Assembly (NCBI GenBank): GCA_016715795.1
Contig: JADJXP010000002.1
Span: 930,001 to 994,000, forward strand
Direction: 5' to 3'
Source: Chloracidobacterium sp.
Lineage (GTDB): Bacteria; Acidobacteriota; Blastocatellia; Pyrinomonadales; Pyrinomonadaceae
DNA length: 64,000 nucleotides
The notes under the pieces are model-generated. The model did not search any database. It was not told the DNA's origin and saw only the letters and a program-made list of their open reading frames with translations. A program made the translations under genes and the position numbers. This document shows, piece after piece, positions 44,471 to 53,732 of this stretch (positions are counted from its first letter, which is position 1; each line of letters starts with the position of its first letter).

Positions 44471-45306
44471 TGGTGTAACGCTTCCTTTGAAACCCGAAGT
44501 GAACTATTGGACTTTTGAAGGCTTTCATGCGATCCAACACCGTTTCCATTCATAATCGCATCCTGAATCGGCAGCATATATTTGGAATACACTTCACTCA
44601 TATATCCGCTAATATTCCTCACTCGGTCACTGATAGAGCGATTCGTTTCGATGTGAAAATGGGCCTTCACATGTCCGGTATTGCCAAGAACTAAGACGGT
44701 ATCTGAAAGCAACAGGGCTTCTTGGACGTCGTGAGTAACAAACATTACCGTCGTTCCAAAACGGTCAACTAGATTCTCAAGTTCGACATAGAGCCTGCTC
44801 TTCCATGCAATATCCAAAGCTGCGAACGGTTCATCAAGGAAAAGTAATTCCGGCTCACTTACGAAACTCCTGCTAAGAGCTACTCTGGTTTTCATTCCAC
44901 CGGAAAGATTCTTTGGCAGATAGTTGGAAAACTCTTTCAATCCAACCGTCTCAATGAGATCATCAACATTCCCATATTTCGTCCCTTTGATTTTCAGCGG
45001 GAAAGCGACATTATCTCGAACATTTAGATTCGGCATTAGTGTCGGCTCCTGGAACATGAAGGCAAGCCGGCCCGCCTTTCGATAGTCATCCGCTGTAAGG
45101 TTATCAATCGATATATCGCCTGAAAGCTGATTCCCTGGTGAGTTCGGAAGAATTCCGGACAATATCCTCAATAAGGTTGACTTGCCGCAACCGGAAGCGC
45201 CAACAATTGCAAGCGTTTCGCCCCTCTCAAGAGACAACGACACATTTTGAAGTACCTGTTTGTCCTCGGTATAGCTAAAACTTACATTGTTTGCGGTAAT
45301 AAACAT
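44467..45306 (-). CDS. ABC transporter ATP-binding protein (SsuB/TauB type)
   Basis: 279 residues with Walker A GASGCGKST, Q-loop MFQEPTL, signature NLSGGMKTRVALSRS, Walker B ELLFLDEPFAALD and switch His in VTHDVQEAL. First gene of TU1, about 55 nt downstream of the -10-like hexamer of the TU1 promoter. It energises import with the permease and lipoprotein that follow. Confidence 0.9.
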   Translation of the reverse strand: MFITANNVSFSYTEDKQVLQNVSLSLERGETLAIVGASGCGKSTLLRILSGILPNSPGNQLSGDISIDNLTADDYRKAGRLAFMFQEPTLMPNLNVRDNVAFPLKIKGTKYGNVDDLIETVGLKEFSNYLPKNLSGGMKTRVALSRSFVSEPELLFLDEPFAALDIAWKSRLYVELENLVDRFGTTVMFVTHDVQEALLLSDTVLVLGNTGHVKAHFHIETNRSISDRVRNISGYMSEVYSKYMLPIQDAIMNGNGVGSHESLQKSNSSLRVSKEALHQ

Positions 45307-45360
45307 TTTTAAGAATCCTCAAGCAAGCTGCAAAATTCGCAACTTCCTCGTTACAGTAAG

Positions 45361-45399
45361 ATTAGAGACCCTCTCGTTCGTAAGAAGGTGTCAGTTTTG
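45361..45399 (-). promoter_or_regulatory. TU1 promoter motif
   Basis: TCAAAACTGACACC on the minus strand, with TCTAAT (5 of 6 -10 matches) exactly 22 nt after CTGACA, ahead of the ABC ATPase start at 45306. Confidence 0.65.
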
Positions 45400-45425
45400 A
45401 TTCAATATGGAATTTTGGGCTGGAA

Positions 45426-47413
45426 TTAGCGGTTTTGGGAGTAATTTCTTTCTATAAGTGGCTCATTCCTGGTATTTTGAGCGTTCAGTTTAGGAGCATC
45501 ATAGTTAACTGCAATCGGCATTGACAGTCGAACCTTTTGTAGACTTTCTTCGATCTGATGACGTAGCGCTTCGATCCTAGATGCTTCAACGGAGTCAATC
45601 AGCCCATATTTGCTCATTTGCGAAGTAACAATCTCTAATGACCTCGATCGTGTGATAGTCAGGTCATTACTCAAATCCTGGACAAGGTCATTTGCTACGT
45701 CCTTGCGAATTTGTGCAAACAGGTGAACCGTATCATCTGATGCTTTACCATATCGCTCTTGCACTCGAGTTTCTAATAGATCCCTCTGTTGCATCGCCTT
45801 GCCGAAAATAAAATCTTTTTCGTATGGAGGTAAATTTTGATAAGTCTTCGCATGGTCGAATTCGTTCGGGTTTCTCAGATCATTGCTTGGAGTGCTCAGA
45901 CTTGAAAGAAAGTGTTTAGTCGCGGCCAATGAATGTCTTAGATCAGATCTTTCCAATCTCGCTTCGAGGCTGTGCAGTAGTTGCAGCCCCTCCGTGCTTA
46001 ACCGGATCTTGCCATCAAAAAGGGCCTGAGTCTTTTCCTCGCGACTCTTTCCAAAGTGTGAGTAGGACATTTTTGCCGCTGTCATTTCCGATGAATAGTG
46101 TAAGGGTGAACTCTCGGTAAATAGAAATTGAAGTTCCTTCACTGAAACTGCGATCGCGGTTTCTGAGCGTTCTTGATCTGAAAGTTCCTTCCATCTAAGG
46201 CCTATTTGAGCGTTATCCTTGCGAATGAATGAAGCTGCTTCGATCACTTCTTGGCGAGTCGTTGCGCGGTCAAGCATCGCGGCATATTCTCGGTATCGTG
46301 CATTGAAGTGCCGCAGCCTCGAATCTGGATGTTTTAGTTGATTCTCGATATAAGCAGAGGCAAATCTCAGATCGTCAACCGCTTCGTGTTTCCTGGAGGG
46401 TTCGTGAATAGCGATCGCGTAGATGGCACCTCCGTACGCCTCTAGTATTTCACTAACGGGTTTGCCGTCTTCGAGTTCCTTGTCGATTGCCGGCAATTTA
46501 ACGCTGAACCAGTGTTCGCGCTCATTGTGACTCATTTCCGATGCCATGTGAGCGAGTTCAAGGTTGCCGATTTCGAATCTTTCAAATTCGACGTGACTGG
46601 CGTTAGTCGCTTCGCTTGGGTCTCTTGCGAGCGAACCATCTTCATCTCTCAGAAGTTCATGATTTTCATCTTTTGCGTGATTGTGATCGCGTTCGAATAC
46701 CGTATCCAACGGTACAAAATGATCGGAAGGTTCAAGCTGGCTTAACTCGTGAGCAAGGTTCGCTATATCGGTCATTGTTCCCTCAAAGCGCTCTTCTTTA
46801 GACTCTTCGCTGAATGTCCTATCGCCGGAATCTAAAAATTCAGTTTTACCTTCCAATGACTGGTAGATCCAATTGAAGACCCTTAACTGAGTTTCACGGT
46901 CGACGTCAGAACCCGCGATCTTTTGGCCGTATTCGACTATCTGGGGAGCAAGTTCGGCGGCTTTTGATCTGTCTCCGGTTATATGTTCCAACTTCTTTAC
47001 CGCATACTGATTGGTGGCGATATTCAACCCAGCGGTAATGGTTAGCTTTTCTTTGGGAACGATAACCGCGTTACCGGATACTGTGGCTCCGCGTTCGTAA
47101 AGATCCCGGGCGAATTGGGAATGTTGGTTCAAGTACGAGGCGTGTTCATATCGGCTTCGACCATCAGCTTGGTCTATGCGGGCCAGTAGCAAGTCCGATT
47201 TACTGACGGAATGTATCTCGTTAATAGCTCTTTGGGTCCTCGGATTAGGAATATCGACCGATCTTGTCATTGATGGTGAGTGCTCTGTTTTGCCATTGGT
47301 TCTGTCATGAAGCAATACCCGTTGTTGGACCTTCTCGATCGCCAGCTTAACGACATCGGCATGACACATCTCACCGGCGCGACAGAAACAGGAAACAACG
47401 ATCGGCTGTCCGT
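45426..47413 (-). pseudogene. 3' part of the mobilisation-associated gene begun at 15852-16114
   Basis: An open frame continues from the IS boundary (47413) to 45426; the first internal ATG gives 647 residues (MCHADVVKLAIEKV...). In its original context the frame reads from the relaxase-linked fragment via QPIVVSCFCRAGE into this part. The protein is long, helical and charged (repeated ER, EL and Asp/Glu-rich segments), as expected for a mobilisation or DNA-processing factor; no enzymatic motif is clear. Separated from its 5' end by a 31-kb inversion. Confidence 0.8.
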
Positions 47414-47470
47414 TGACCTCCCTCCATTTTCAGCGCCGGTCTAAATTGGAGAAATTCGAGTCTCTAAGTA

Positions 47471-48261
47471 TTGCTTAACCACCTCGTTCGGGGTCAGGCC
47501 GCACAGCGCGCTGTGCGGCCTGAAGCCGTTGTAGTCATCCTTGAACGCCGCGATCTTTTCCTTCGCGTCGTCAAGCGAAAGGAACCAGTTGACGTTCAGA
47601 CATTCGTCCCGGAAGCTCCCGTTGAACGATTCGATGAACGGGTTATCCGTTGGTTTTCCGGGCCGGGAGAAGTCGAGCGTGACTTTGTTCTCGTACGCCC
47701 ACCGGTCGAGTACCTTCGAAACGAACTCGCGCCATTATCCACCTGGATCCGTTTTGGCACAATACCTCGTGCCAACTTGATCCGCTCCATTACGTCGACG
47801 ACGTCAGACCCCTTCAAGCTTTGCCCGACCTCGATCTCGACGCATTCACGACTAAAATTATCGACTAAAGTTAATGCCCTGAATCTTCGCCCGTCGAACA
47901 ACTGATCCGCCACGAAATCCATGCTCCAACACTCGTGCGGACCGCCGAGCACCGGACGCTCCATCCGGTGTGCCGCCGCCTTCGACCTTCGCGGCCTCTT
48001 ACTTCGCAGATTTAGCCCTTCTTCCTTGTAAATACGGTATGTCCGCTTCCGGTTGTCCGCCCAACCTTCCCGCCTGAGCAGTATGTGTATCCGATCGAAT
48101 CCGTATCTCACTCTCGTCTCCGCGATCTCTCTGATCCAGCGCCTTATCGCCTGATCGTCACGCCTGTGACCGACATAATGCAACACCGTCCTCGATACCA
48201 TCATCACCGAGCAAACTTTCCGCTCCGAGATACGGTATGCATCCAGCAGCTTCCTTACCAA
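47471..48261 (-). pseudogene. IS3-family transposase OrfB (copy C), frameshifted
   Basis: Identical in most positions to copy A OrfB, but one base is missing in the codons for VDNG (about 47728-47732), which destroys the frame at the second catalytic motif; a Phe-to-Ser change (GSDVVDV) is also seen. Inactive. Confidence 0.85.
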
Positions 48262-48547
48262 CTTCTTCCGCTCTCCGGCCTTCAGACACTTTTTTTAACA
48301 CGTCCTGTAGCATCTGCTTGTCCAGCGTCAGATCCGCCACGATCCGCTTCAATCGGGCGTTCTCTTCTTCGAGTGAGCGCGACCTTCGCAACTCCGCCGT
48401 CCCGAGCCCCTCGTACTTCTTCTTCCAGTTGTAGAACGTCGCCTCGCTGATCCCCATCTTCCGGCACACTTCTGCTACCGAAACCCCTGTGTCCGCCTGC
48501 TTCAACGCGAACACGATCTGCTGCTCCGTGAACTTCGATCTCTTCAT
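48158..48547 (-). CDS. IS3-family transposase OrfA (copy C)
   Basis: 129 residues, same as copy A OrfA, including the A7 tract before the OrfB overlap. Helix-turn-helix and coiled coil intact; useless without a working OrfB unless complemented by copy A. Confidence 0.8.
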   Translation of the reverse strand: MKRSKFTEQQIVFALKQADTGVSVAEVCRKMGISEATFYNWKKKYEGLGTAELRRSRSLEEENARLKRIVADLTLDKQMLQDVLKKVSEGRRAEEVGKEAAGCIPYLGAESLLGDDGIEDGVALCRSQA

Positions 48548-48725
48548 GGTAATTATGTCTCCTCATACTGTCACAATTACCCGAATTCCTCTATTTTACA
48601 TTGGCACTGTTTTTCGGGGGGAGGTCAATTCGATCAAGTCGGCTCGCGATGGCAAGTCCAGATCGGGGTTAGATTCAGTTTTTAGTGGGGTATGACTCAT
48701 TTAGGCAAGTCACGGAGAAGTGATA

Positions 48726-49730
48726 ATGAACACACGAAATGCACGGAGACTCCCCCGCACTTTTTTCTTCTTATTCACCCTCATCTGGTTATCTCTATCA
48801 TGCCGTCAGGAACAACCAAAACAGTCCTTACAGATCAATGATTACTTTGGTCGCTCAGTATCACTCAGCGCACCTGCCGAACGGATTATTCCGACATACT
48901 ATGTCGAAGCCGAAATACTCTGCGCTTTAGGCATGAAAAGCAAAATTGTTGGAATAGGCTTCATTCACAACGATTCAAAGTCTCCACAATCTTATATTCT
49001 GAATAAGTTCATGCCTGAGACTTATTTGCTTCCGCAGATCGGTCGGGGTAAGGATATTAACATTGAGAGGGTGATCGGCTTAAAGCCGGATCTGATTATT
49101 TGTGAAAATCAACAAGAAAATATTCGAAATTTAGAAGATCTTGGCTTTACGACCATTGCACTCTTTCCAAGAAGACTAGCCGATGTATTTGCCGAAATAA
49201 GAGCCTTAGGTCACCTAACCGGAGCCGACGACCGCTCCCGAAAACTGGAAGGACATCTAAGGCAAGCTGTCGAAAAGGTACGACAACGCACCGATGGGTT
49301 TCCAGACGAAAAACTGCGCAAGCTGTACTATGTGCGCTCAGATCTTCTGACAACGGTAAATGACCCCGGGCACAATGAGATTTTCCGAATATGCGGGGGA
49401 AAGAACGTAGCTGATGTTGACTTTAGTCCCTATTCGGTGACCATTTCGCTTGAAAACCTCCTTCAATGGAATCCGGCCACGATAATTATCAGAGATAGGT
49501 CGCCACTTACCCCAGCAGATATTTTGCAGGACAGTCGACTCAGCGATCTGGACGCGGTCAAGAACAACCAGGTCTTCAAAGAACACTCCGGTTGGATTGA
49601 ATTCCGAATGGAGGCAGTTTTCGGGATAATCGAGAAAGCGAAATGGCTCCATCCCGATATTTTTCGCGACTTGGATGCTTCTGAAGAATTTGAAGATTTT
49701 GAGAACCTAATCCGTGAGTTCAATGAATGA
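48726..49730 (+). CDS. FecB/BtuF-type periplasmic binding lipoprotein
   Basis: About 334 residues with lipoprotein signal ending LSLSC. The class III binding-protein fold is indicated by DYFGRSVSLSAPAERIIP, ALGMKSKIVGIG, VIGLKPDLIICENQQ, GKNVADVD and LLQWNPATIIIRD. It delivers a siderophore or corrinoid to the FecCD-type permease encoded next (4-nt overlap). ATG 48726 is best placed after GGAGAAG; a GTG six bases earlier is possible. Confidence 0.85.
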   Translation: MNTRNARRLPRTFFFLFTLIWLSLSCRQEQPKQSLQINDYFGRSVSLSAPAERIIPTYYVEAEILCALGMKSKIVGIGFIHNDSKSPQSYILNKFMPETYLLPQIGRGKDINIERVIGLKPDLIICENQQENIRNLEDLGFTTIALFPRRLADVFAEIRALGHLTGADDRSRKLEGHLRQAVEKVRQRTDGFPDEKLRKLYYVRSDLLTTVNDPGHNEIFRICGGKNVADVDFSPYSVTISLENLLQWNPATIIIRDRSPLTPADILQDSRLSDLDAVKNNQVFKEHSGWIEFRMEAVFGIIEKAKWLHPDIFRDLDASEEFEDFENLIREFNE

Positions 49731-49943
49731 AACCGAATCGTGCACCCCTCCTAGTAGCCCTGCTCTTATTGCCCATCTTCGCTGGTTCAGTATCACTGTT
49801 ACACGGAGCATACTCTCTAGAACTTAAAGATATTCTAAAAATTCTGCTTTCGACGCTCCTTCCTGTTGAGCGAACATGGAGTAGCTCGGATGAAACTGTA
49901 CTGCTATATGTTCGGTTGCCTCGGATATTGCTGTGCGCACTCG
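49727..49943 (+). pseudogene. FecCD/BtuC-type permease, 5' fragment before IS
   Basis: About 72 codons (MKPNRAPLLVALLLLPIFAG ... VRLPRILLCALV) up to the type-2 IS. Removing the IS and one CTCG copy restores CALV|GSTLSVAGAVLQAVFRNPL, the conserved P/G-rich loop of the FecCD family. The transporter is thus non-functional now, unless the IS is excised. Confidence 0.9.
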
Positions 49944-49970
49944 TGACCTGCTCCCGTAAAATTACCCCAA

Positions 49971-50279
49971 GTGGAAAGCAAGAATCAAATAGAATGGAGG
50001 AAGGTTCTTGCAATGAGGAAAAAGTATACGGAAGAGCAGATCGTGGGGATCTTGCGAGGGGCGGAGGCGAGCGGGAAAGGCGTTAAGGAATATTGCCGTG
50101 AGAAGGGAGTGCACGAGACGACGTTCTACGGGTGGAAGAAGCGGTTTGGGTCGATGGATGTCGAGGAGGTACGGGAGTACCGAACGCTGGTGCAGGAGAA
50201 CGCACGGTTGAAGCGTCTGCTGGCTGAGCGCGATCTTGAGATCGACGCGATCAAAGAGGTGCTTAAAAAAAAGTGGTAG
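49971..50279 (+). CDS. Type-2 IS OrfA (copy 2)
   Basis: Up to 102 residues; the conserved part starts MRKKYTEEQIVGILRG. HTH and coiled coil (LVQENARLKRLLAERDLEIDAIKEVL) are intact. It ends at an A8 tract, from which a -1 shift leads into OrfB (KKVVGVSDRREAARIM): the standard IS3 arrangement, probably the ancestral state of this element. Confidence 0.85.
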   Translation: MESKNQIEWRKVLAMRKKYTEEQIVGILRGAEASGKGVKEYCREKGVHETTFYGWKKRFGSMDVEEVREYRTLVQENARLKRLLAERDLEIDAIKEVLKKKW

Positions 50280-51168
50280 GCGTGTCGGACCGGCGAGAGG
50301 CAGCGAGGATAATGATCGGTGCGGGCGTGAGCGAGCGGTTTTCGTGTGCTTTGTTGGAGTTGGAGCGAAAGAGCTATCGGTACGAGCGGCGAGAGCGAGC
50401 ACCTGACCCGATCTCAGAGCGGATAAAGGAGCTGGCGCTTGCTTATCCGCGATTCGGGTATCGGCGGATATGGGCGATCTTTGCGACGGGCCGGAGAGGT
50501 GGTGAACATCAAGCGTGTGCATCGCTGGTGGAAGAAGCTGAAGGCTGCGACTTGCGAGGAAAAGGCCGAAAAGACGGCGTCAGGACGTGCAGATGATCGT
50601 TCCAAAGGCCGAGAAGGCGAACCAGGTGTGGACTTACGATTTTGTATTCGATCAGGCAGTTTCGGGGCGAAAGCTGAAGATGCTGACGCTGGTTGATGAA
50701 TACACGAGGGAATGCCTTGCGGTCGAGGTCGCATCATCGATCACGGCGAGGGGCGTGAGACGGGTGCTTGAGCGGGTTTGCCGCGAGAGAGGATGCCCTC
50801 AGATGATCCGCTCGGACAACGGCAGCGAATTCATCGCCGGGGCGACCCGCGAATGGCTCTCGGCAAACAACATTCAGCCGATGTTCATCGCACCGGGCAA
50901 GCCTTGGCAGAACGGCAAATGCGAGAGCTTTAACGGCAAGCTGCGCGATGAACTGCTGGGCCAAAGGTGGTTCAGTTCGATGTGGGAAGCACGGGTAGTG
51001 ATCGAAAGCTGGCGGAAATTCTACAACACGACGCGCCCGCATTCGTCGCTTGGCTATCTCACACCCGCCGAGTTTGCTGCCAGCCTCGCCTCTGGCTCGG
51101 CTGCCACCAAACTCGATCACGATCCGACGGCAGTTAGACCAAAAACACTAGCTTTCCACCTGGGGTAA
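50273..51168 (+). pseudogene. Type-2 IS OrfB (copy 2), frameshifted
   Basis: The frame breaks near 50480 (extra base in the GCGATCTTTGCGAC segment) and again near 50560-50590. The C-terminal catalytic part from 50587 is intact: TYDFVFDQ, IRSDNGSEF, KCESFNGKLRDE. Confidence 0.85.
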
Positions 51169-51189
51169 AAACAGGGGGCTGGACACTCG

Positions 51190-51986
51190 TTGGTTCGACG
51201 CTTTCCGTTGCCGGTGCCGTCCTTCAAGCCGTTTTCAGGAATCCGTTGGTTAGTCCCTATCTGCTTGGTATCTCTTCCGGGGCTTCTTTCGGAGCTTCAA
51301 TTGTCATCGTTCTTCTTAACTCGTTCAATCCATTATTAATCCATTCCTCTGCGTTTGTCTTCGGTGGCCTCGCTGTGACGGGTGCCTACCTAATTTCAAA
51401 AATGTATGGACAAAGGGATAATACGATTCTGGTGCTGTCAGGAGTCATTATCACGAGTTTTTTTTCTGCCCTCGTCGCGCTTCTTCAATATTTCACCGAA
51501 CAGGATAAGCTTCAGGCAATAGTCTTCTGGATGATGGGCAGCTTCTCGTCATCGCAGTGGAGACATATTGTCCAAGTAATCCCTTTTGTACTCGTCGGAT
51601 GTCTATTGCTGCCTTTCCTAAGCTGGAGAATAAATGTCATTTCTTTGGGGGATCAGGAGGCTCAATCACTAGGCGTCAACCCGGAAAGGTTCCGGTTGCT
51701 ACTTATTCTAATAACGACGTTGATGACCACTTCCGTTGTTTCTGTTGCCGGCCCCATTGGTTGGGTAGGACTGATCATCCCGCATATTGTCAGAATTCTC
51801 GTTGGCGCTAACAATCGGGATATTCTTCTCGGAAGCATCGGATTGGGCTCCACGTATTTGATAATTGTTGACTTCTTATCACGAAATCTGTACGGATTTG
51901 AAATTCCGGTGGGCATCATTACGGCGTTGGTGGGCTGTCCTTTTTTTATCTACCTGATCCACAGAGGGAGGCAAACTGTATGGTAG
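51190..51986 (+). pseudogene. FecCD/BtuC-type permease, 3' fragment after IS
   Basis: About 265 codons with the family motifs FRNPLVSPYLLGISSGASFGA, IVFWMMGSF, GDQEAQSLGV, GPIGWVGLIIPHIVR and the final EIPVGIITALVGCPFFIYL. Several transmembrane helices. Overlaps the ATPase start by 7 nt. Full-length original about 338 residues, normal for the family. Confidence 0.9.
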
Positions 51987-52753
51987 ACCTCGAAGTTCGA
52001 AATCTACGCGTTCAGCTTAAAAAGAAGATCATCATCCAGAATCTTGGATTCCAAGTGAGCAGCGGGGTCCTCGCTATTCTCGGCCCCAATGGAGTCGGGA
52101 AGTCCACATTGTTAAGAACGATGATTGGCTTCCTAAACCCGATAGACGGAGACGTTCTTATTTCCCAAAGGTCCGTATTCGAAACACCTCATATCGAACG
52201 GGCTAAGACGATAGCGCTGGTTCCACAGGAGCACCATCCGGCCTTTTCTTATTCCGTCGAAGACTTGATATTGATGGGTCGAACCCCCTACCTTCGAGCG
52301 CTCGGCTTCCCTTCGAAAGACGATAGAGCTATCGCCGAATCCGTAATGGAGCGGTTACAGATCATAGACCTGCGGTATAGGAACTATACAACACTAAGTG
52401 GAGGCGAGCGTAGATTGGTTCTGCTCGGTCTGGCACTATGTCAGCAATCGAAAATTATCCTTCTGGATGAACCGACGATATTTTTGGATATCAGGAACAC
52501 GTACCGGGTTTTATCATTGATTGTTGACATCGCAGCTAAACAGAACGCACTCGTGGTGATCACGACCCACGACATTAATCATGTGACGGAGTGTGCTGAT
52601 CAGGTTTTGATGATGTTCGATGAGAACCAATACGCTTTTGGGGCCGTAGCCGAATTAGTAACCAAGGCCAACCTTAAACGGCTATACAATATGGATTTTG
52701 AGATTGTTGTCAGACAAGACGGAAGGCGATTTGTAATGCCTCAGTCCGGTTGA
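51980..52753 (+). CDS. FecE/BtuD-type ABC transporter ATP-binding protein
   Basis: 257 residues: Walker A GPNGVGKST, Q-loop ALVPQEHHP, signature TLSGGERRLVLLGLAL, Walker B KIILLDEPTIFLD, switch His TTHDINHV. Completes the uptake operon for an iron-siderophore or cobalamin compound. The gene itself is intact though the permease is split. Confidence 0.9.
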   Translation: MVDLEVRNLRVQLKKKIIIQNLGFQVSSGVLAILGPNGVGKSTLLRTMIGFLNPIDGDVLISQRSVFETPHIERAKTIALVPQEHHPAFSYSVEDLILMGRTPYLRALGFPSKDDRAIAESVMERLQIIDLRYRNYTTLSGGERRLVLLGLALCQQSKIILLDEPTIFLDIRNTYRVLSLIVDIAAKQNALVVITTHDINHVTECADQVLMMFDENQYAFGAVAELVTKANLKRLYNMDFEIVVRQDGRRFVMPQSG

Positions 52754-52953
52754 TCATGTTGAGTTGTCAGGGTCCTCCCATAGCTCTTCTTATAACTCCC
52801 ATGAAATCGAAAGAGTTTTTTGTCCTAGAAACTTGACGGGCTCAAACAGTCTGCAGATTGGAGAGTTACTCTCGTTGCCCGGCCTCGATTGGACTTCATT
52901 GTAATACTCAGGAGAAATCTGAGAAATTCGCGTTATCTGTAATTCACGACCTA

Positions 52954-53157
52954 ATGATTGTGAGATGTGACTGTTGTGGCAATGCCTTTGAAGAAGAGGA
53001 ACTTATCGAGCATTTGCTCTACAAAATTGAACTGATTCGCTGCGGTTTGCCAACCAATGTTGATGATGCATACAAATATTTTCGGAACAACTACGCTGAA
53101 GACGAGGATGTGATCAAGTGTATGCGTACTGATGTTCATAGAGCGTCTTACAACTAA
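52954..53157 (+). CDS. Small CxxC protein of unknown function
   Basis: 67 residues starting MIVRCDCCGNAFEEEELIEH, with a C-x-C-C motif, then an acidic helical region with RCGLPTNVDDAYKYF. Short but protein-like. No strong ribosome-binding site; moderate doubt. The stretch 52754-52953 between it and the ATPase gene holds nothing recognisable. Confidence 0.4.
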   Translation: MIVRCDCCGNAFEEEELIEHLLYKIELIRCGLPTNVDDAYKYFRNNYAEDEDVIKCMRTDVHRASYN

Positions 53158-53167
53158 CCAAGCTCTA

Positions 53168-53689
53168 TTAAGGATTTGAATTTGTGAATTGTATGCGGCC
53201 CTGTTCCGTAAGTCCAAGAATTCCGAGCTGCTCGGGCGTTGGTGTGCCGGATACATTCTTGAGTTGATCAAACTCTATGGCCGGGCCCTTCCATCTTCGG
53301 CATTGTTCCGGGGTTAATACATAAAACCAGGATGGAGCCTCATCGCGAAGTTTACCCGTGGGAATTGCCCAGATCGTTACATATTTGGCGTTGACGGCAG
53401 TATAGAGATAGTAGTAATTCCTGCGATTCAGCGTTCTGTTGTCATTAGAAAGATTTCTTGGTTGCTTCTGATCCCAGACAACTCCTTCCATTTGCTTTAG
53501 ATCTTTGGGGAAGGCTCCTCTTTTTTGATTGAACGTTAACAGATCCCGCATCATCCTATCCACCGCTTCAAAAGGCAGGTCTGCCTGGTTTTTCATCTCC
53601 GTTGCCCAGAGCGAATAGATATAAACTCCGGCCACGAGCACAAGTGCCAGAGGCGTAAGAATAAGAGAGATCTTGAGGCGATTGATCAT
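53168..53689 (-). CDS. Membrane-anchored protein of unknown function
   Basis: About 173 residues: MINRLKISLILTPLALVLVAGVYIYSLW is a single N-terminal membrane anchor, followed by a periplasmic domain (QADLPFEAVDRMMRDLLTFNQKRGAFPKDLKQ ... YYYLYTAVNAKYVTIWAIPTG). The layout resembles short pseudopilin-like proteins, without a clear prepilin peptidase site. Its promoter region is cut off 26 nt upstream by the IS at 53716. Confidence 0.55.
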   Translation of the reverse strand: MINRLKISLILTPLALVLVAGVYIYSLWATEMKNQADLPFEAVDRMMRDLLTFNQKRGAFPKDLKQMEGVVWDQKQPRNLSNDNRTLNRRNYYYLYTAVNAKYVTIWAIPTGKLRDEAPSWFYVLTPEQCRRWKGPAIEFDQLKNVSGTPTPEQLGILGLTEQGRIQFTNSNP

Positions 53690-53732
53690 AACGTGACTCA
53701 AAAGGAAGTTTTGGCTGTCCAGCCCCCTGTTT

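Larger units (their letters stand above)
47414..48627 (-). mobile_element. IS3-family element, type 1, copy C
   Basis: A 1,214-bp copy in inverted orientation to copy A. Flanks are CCGT (left, complement of ACGG at copy A left) and ATTC (right): no own duplication, but the left flank completes that of copy A. It is the second breakpoint of the inversion. Beyond it, 48628-48725 holds only the start region of the binding-protein gene. Confidence 0.9.
49944..51185 (+). mobile_element. IS3-family element, type 2, copy 2
   Basis: A 1,242-bp copy with ends TGACCTGCTCCCG and GGGGGCTGGACA, flanked by the duplication CTCG (49940-49943 and 51186-51189). Simple insertion in the permease gene. Confidence 0.92.

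Noticed and set aside
48628..48725. Cobalamin riboswitch before the FecB-type gene
   Set aside because: The region is under 100 nt between the IS and the gene and shows no B12-box-like sequence that I can recognise.
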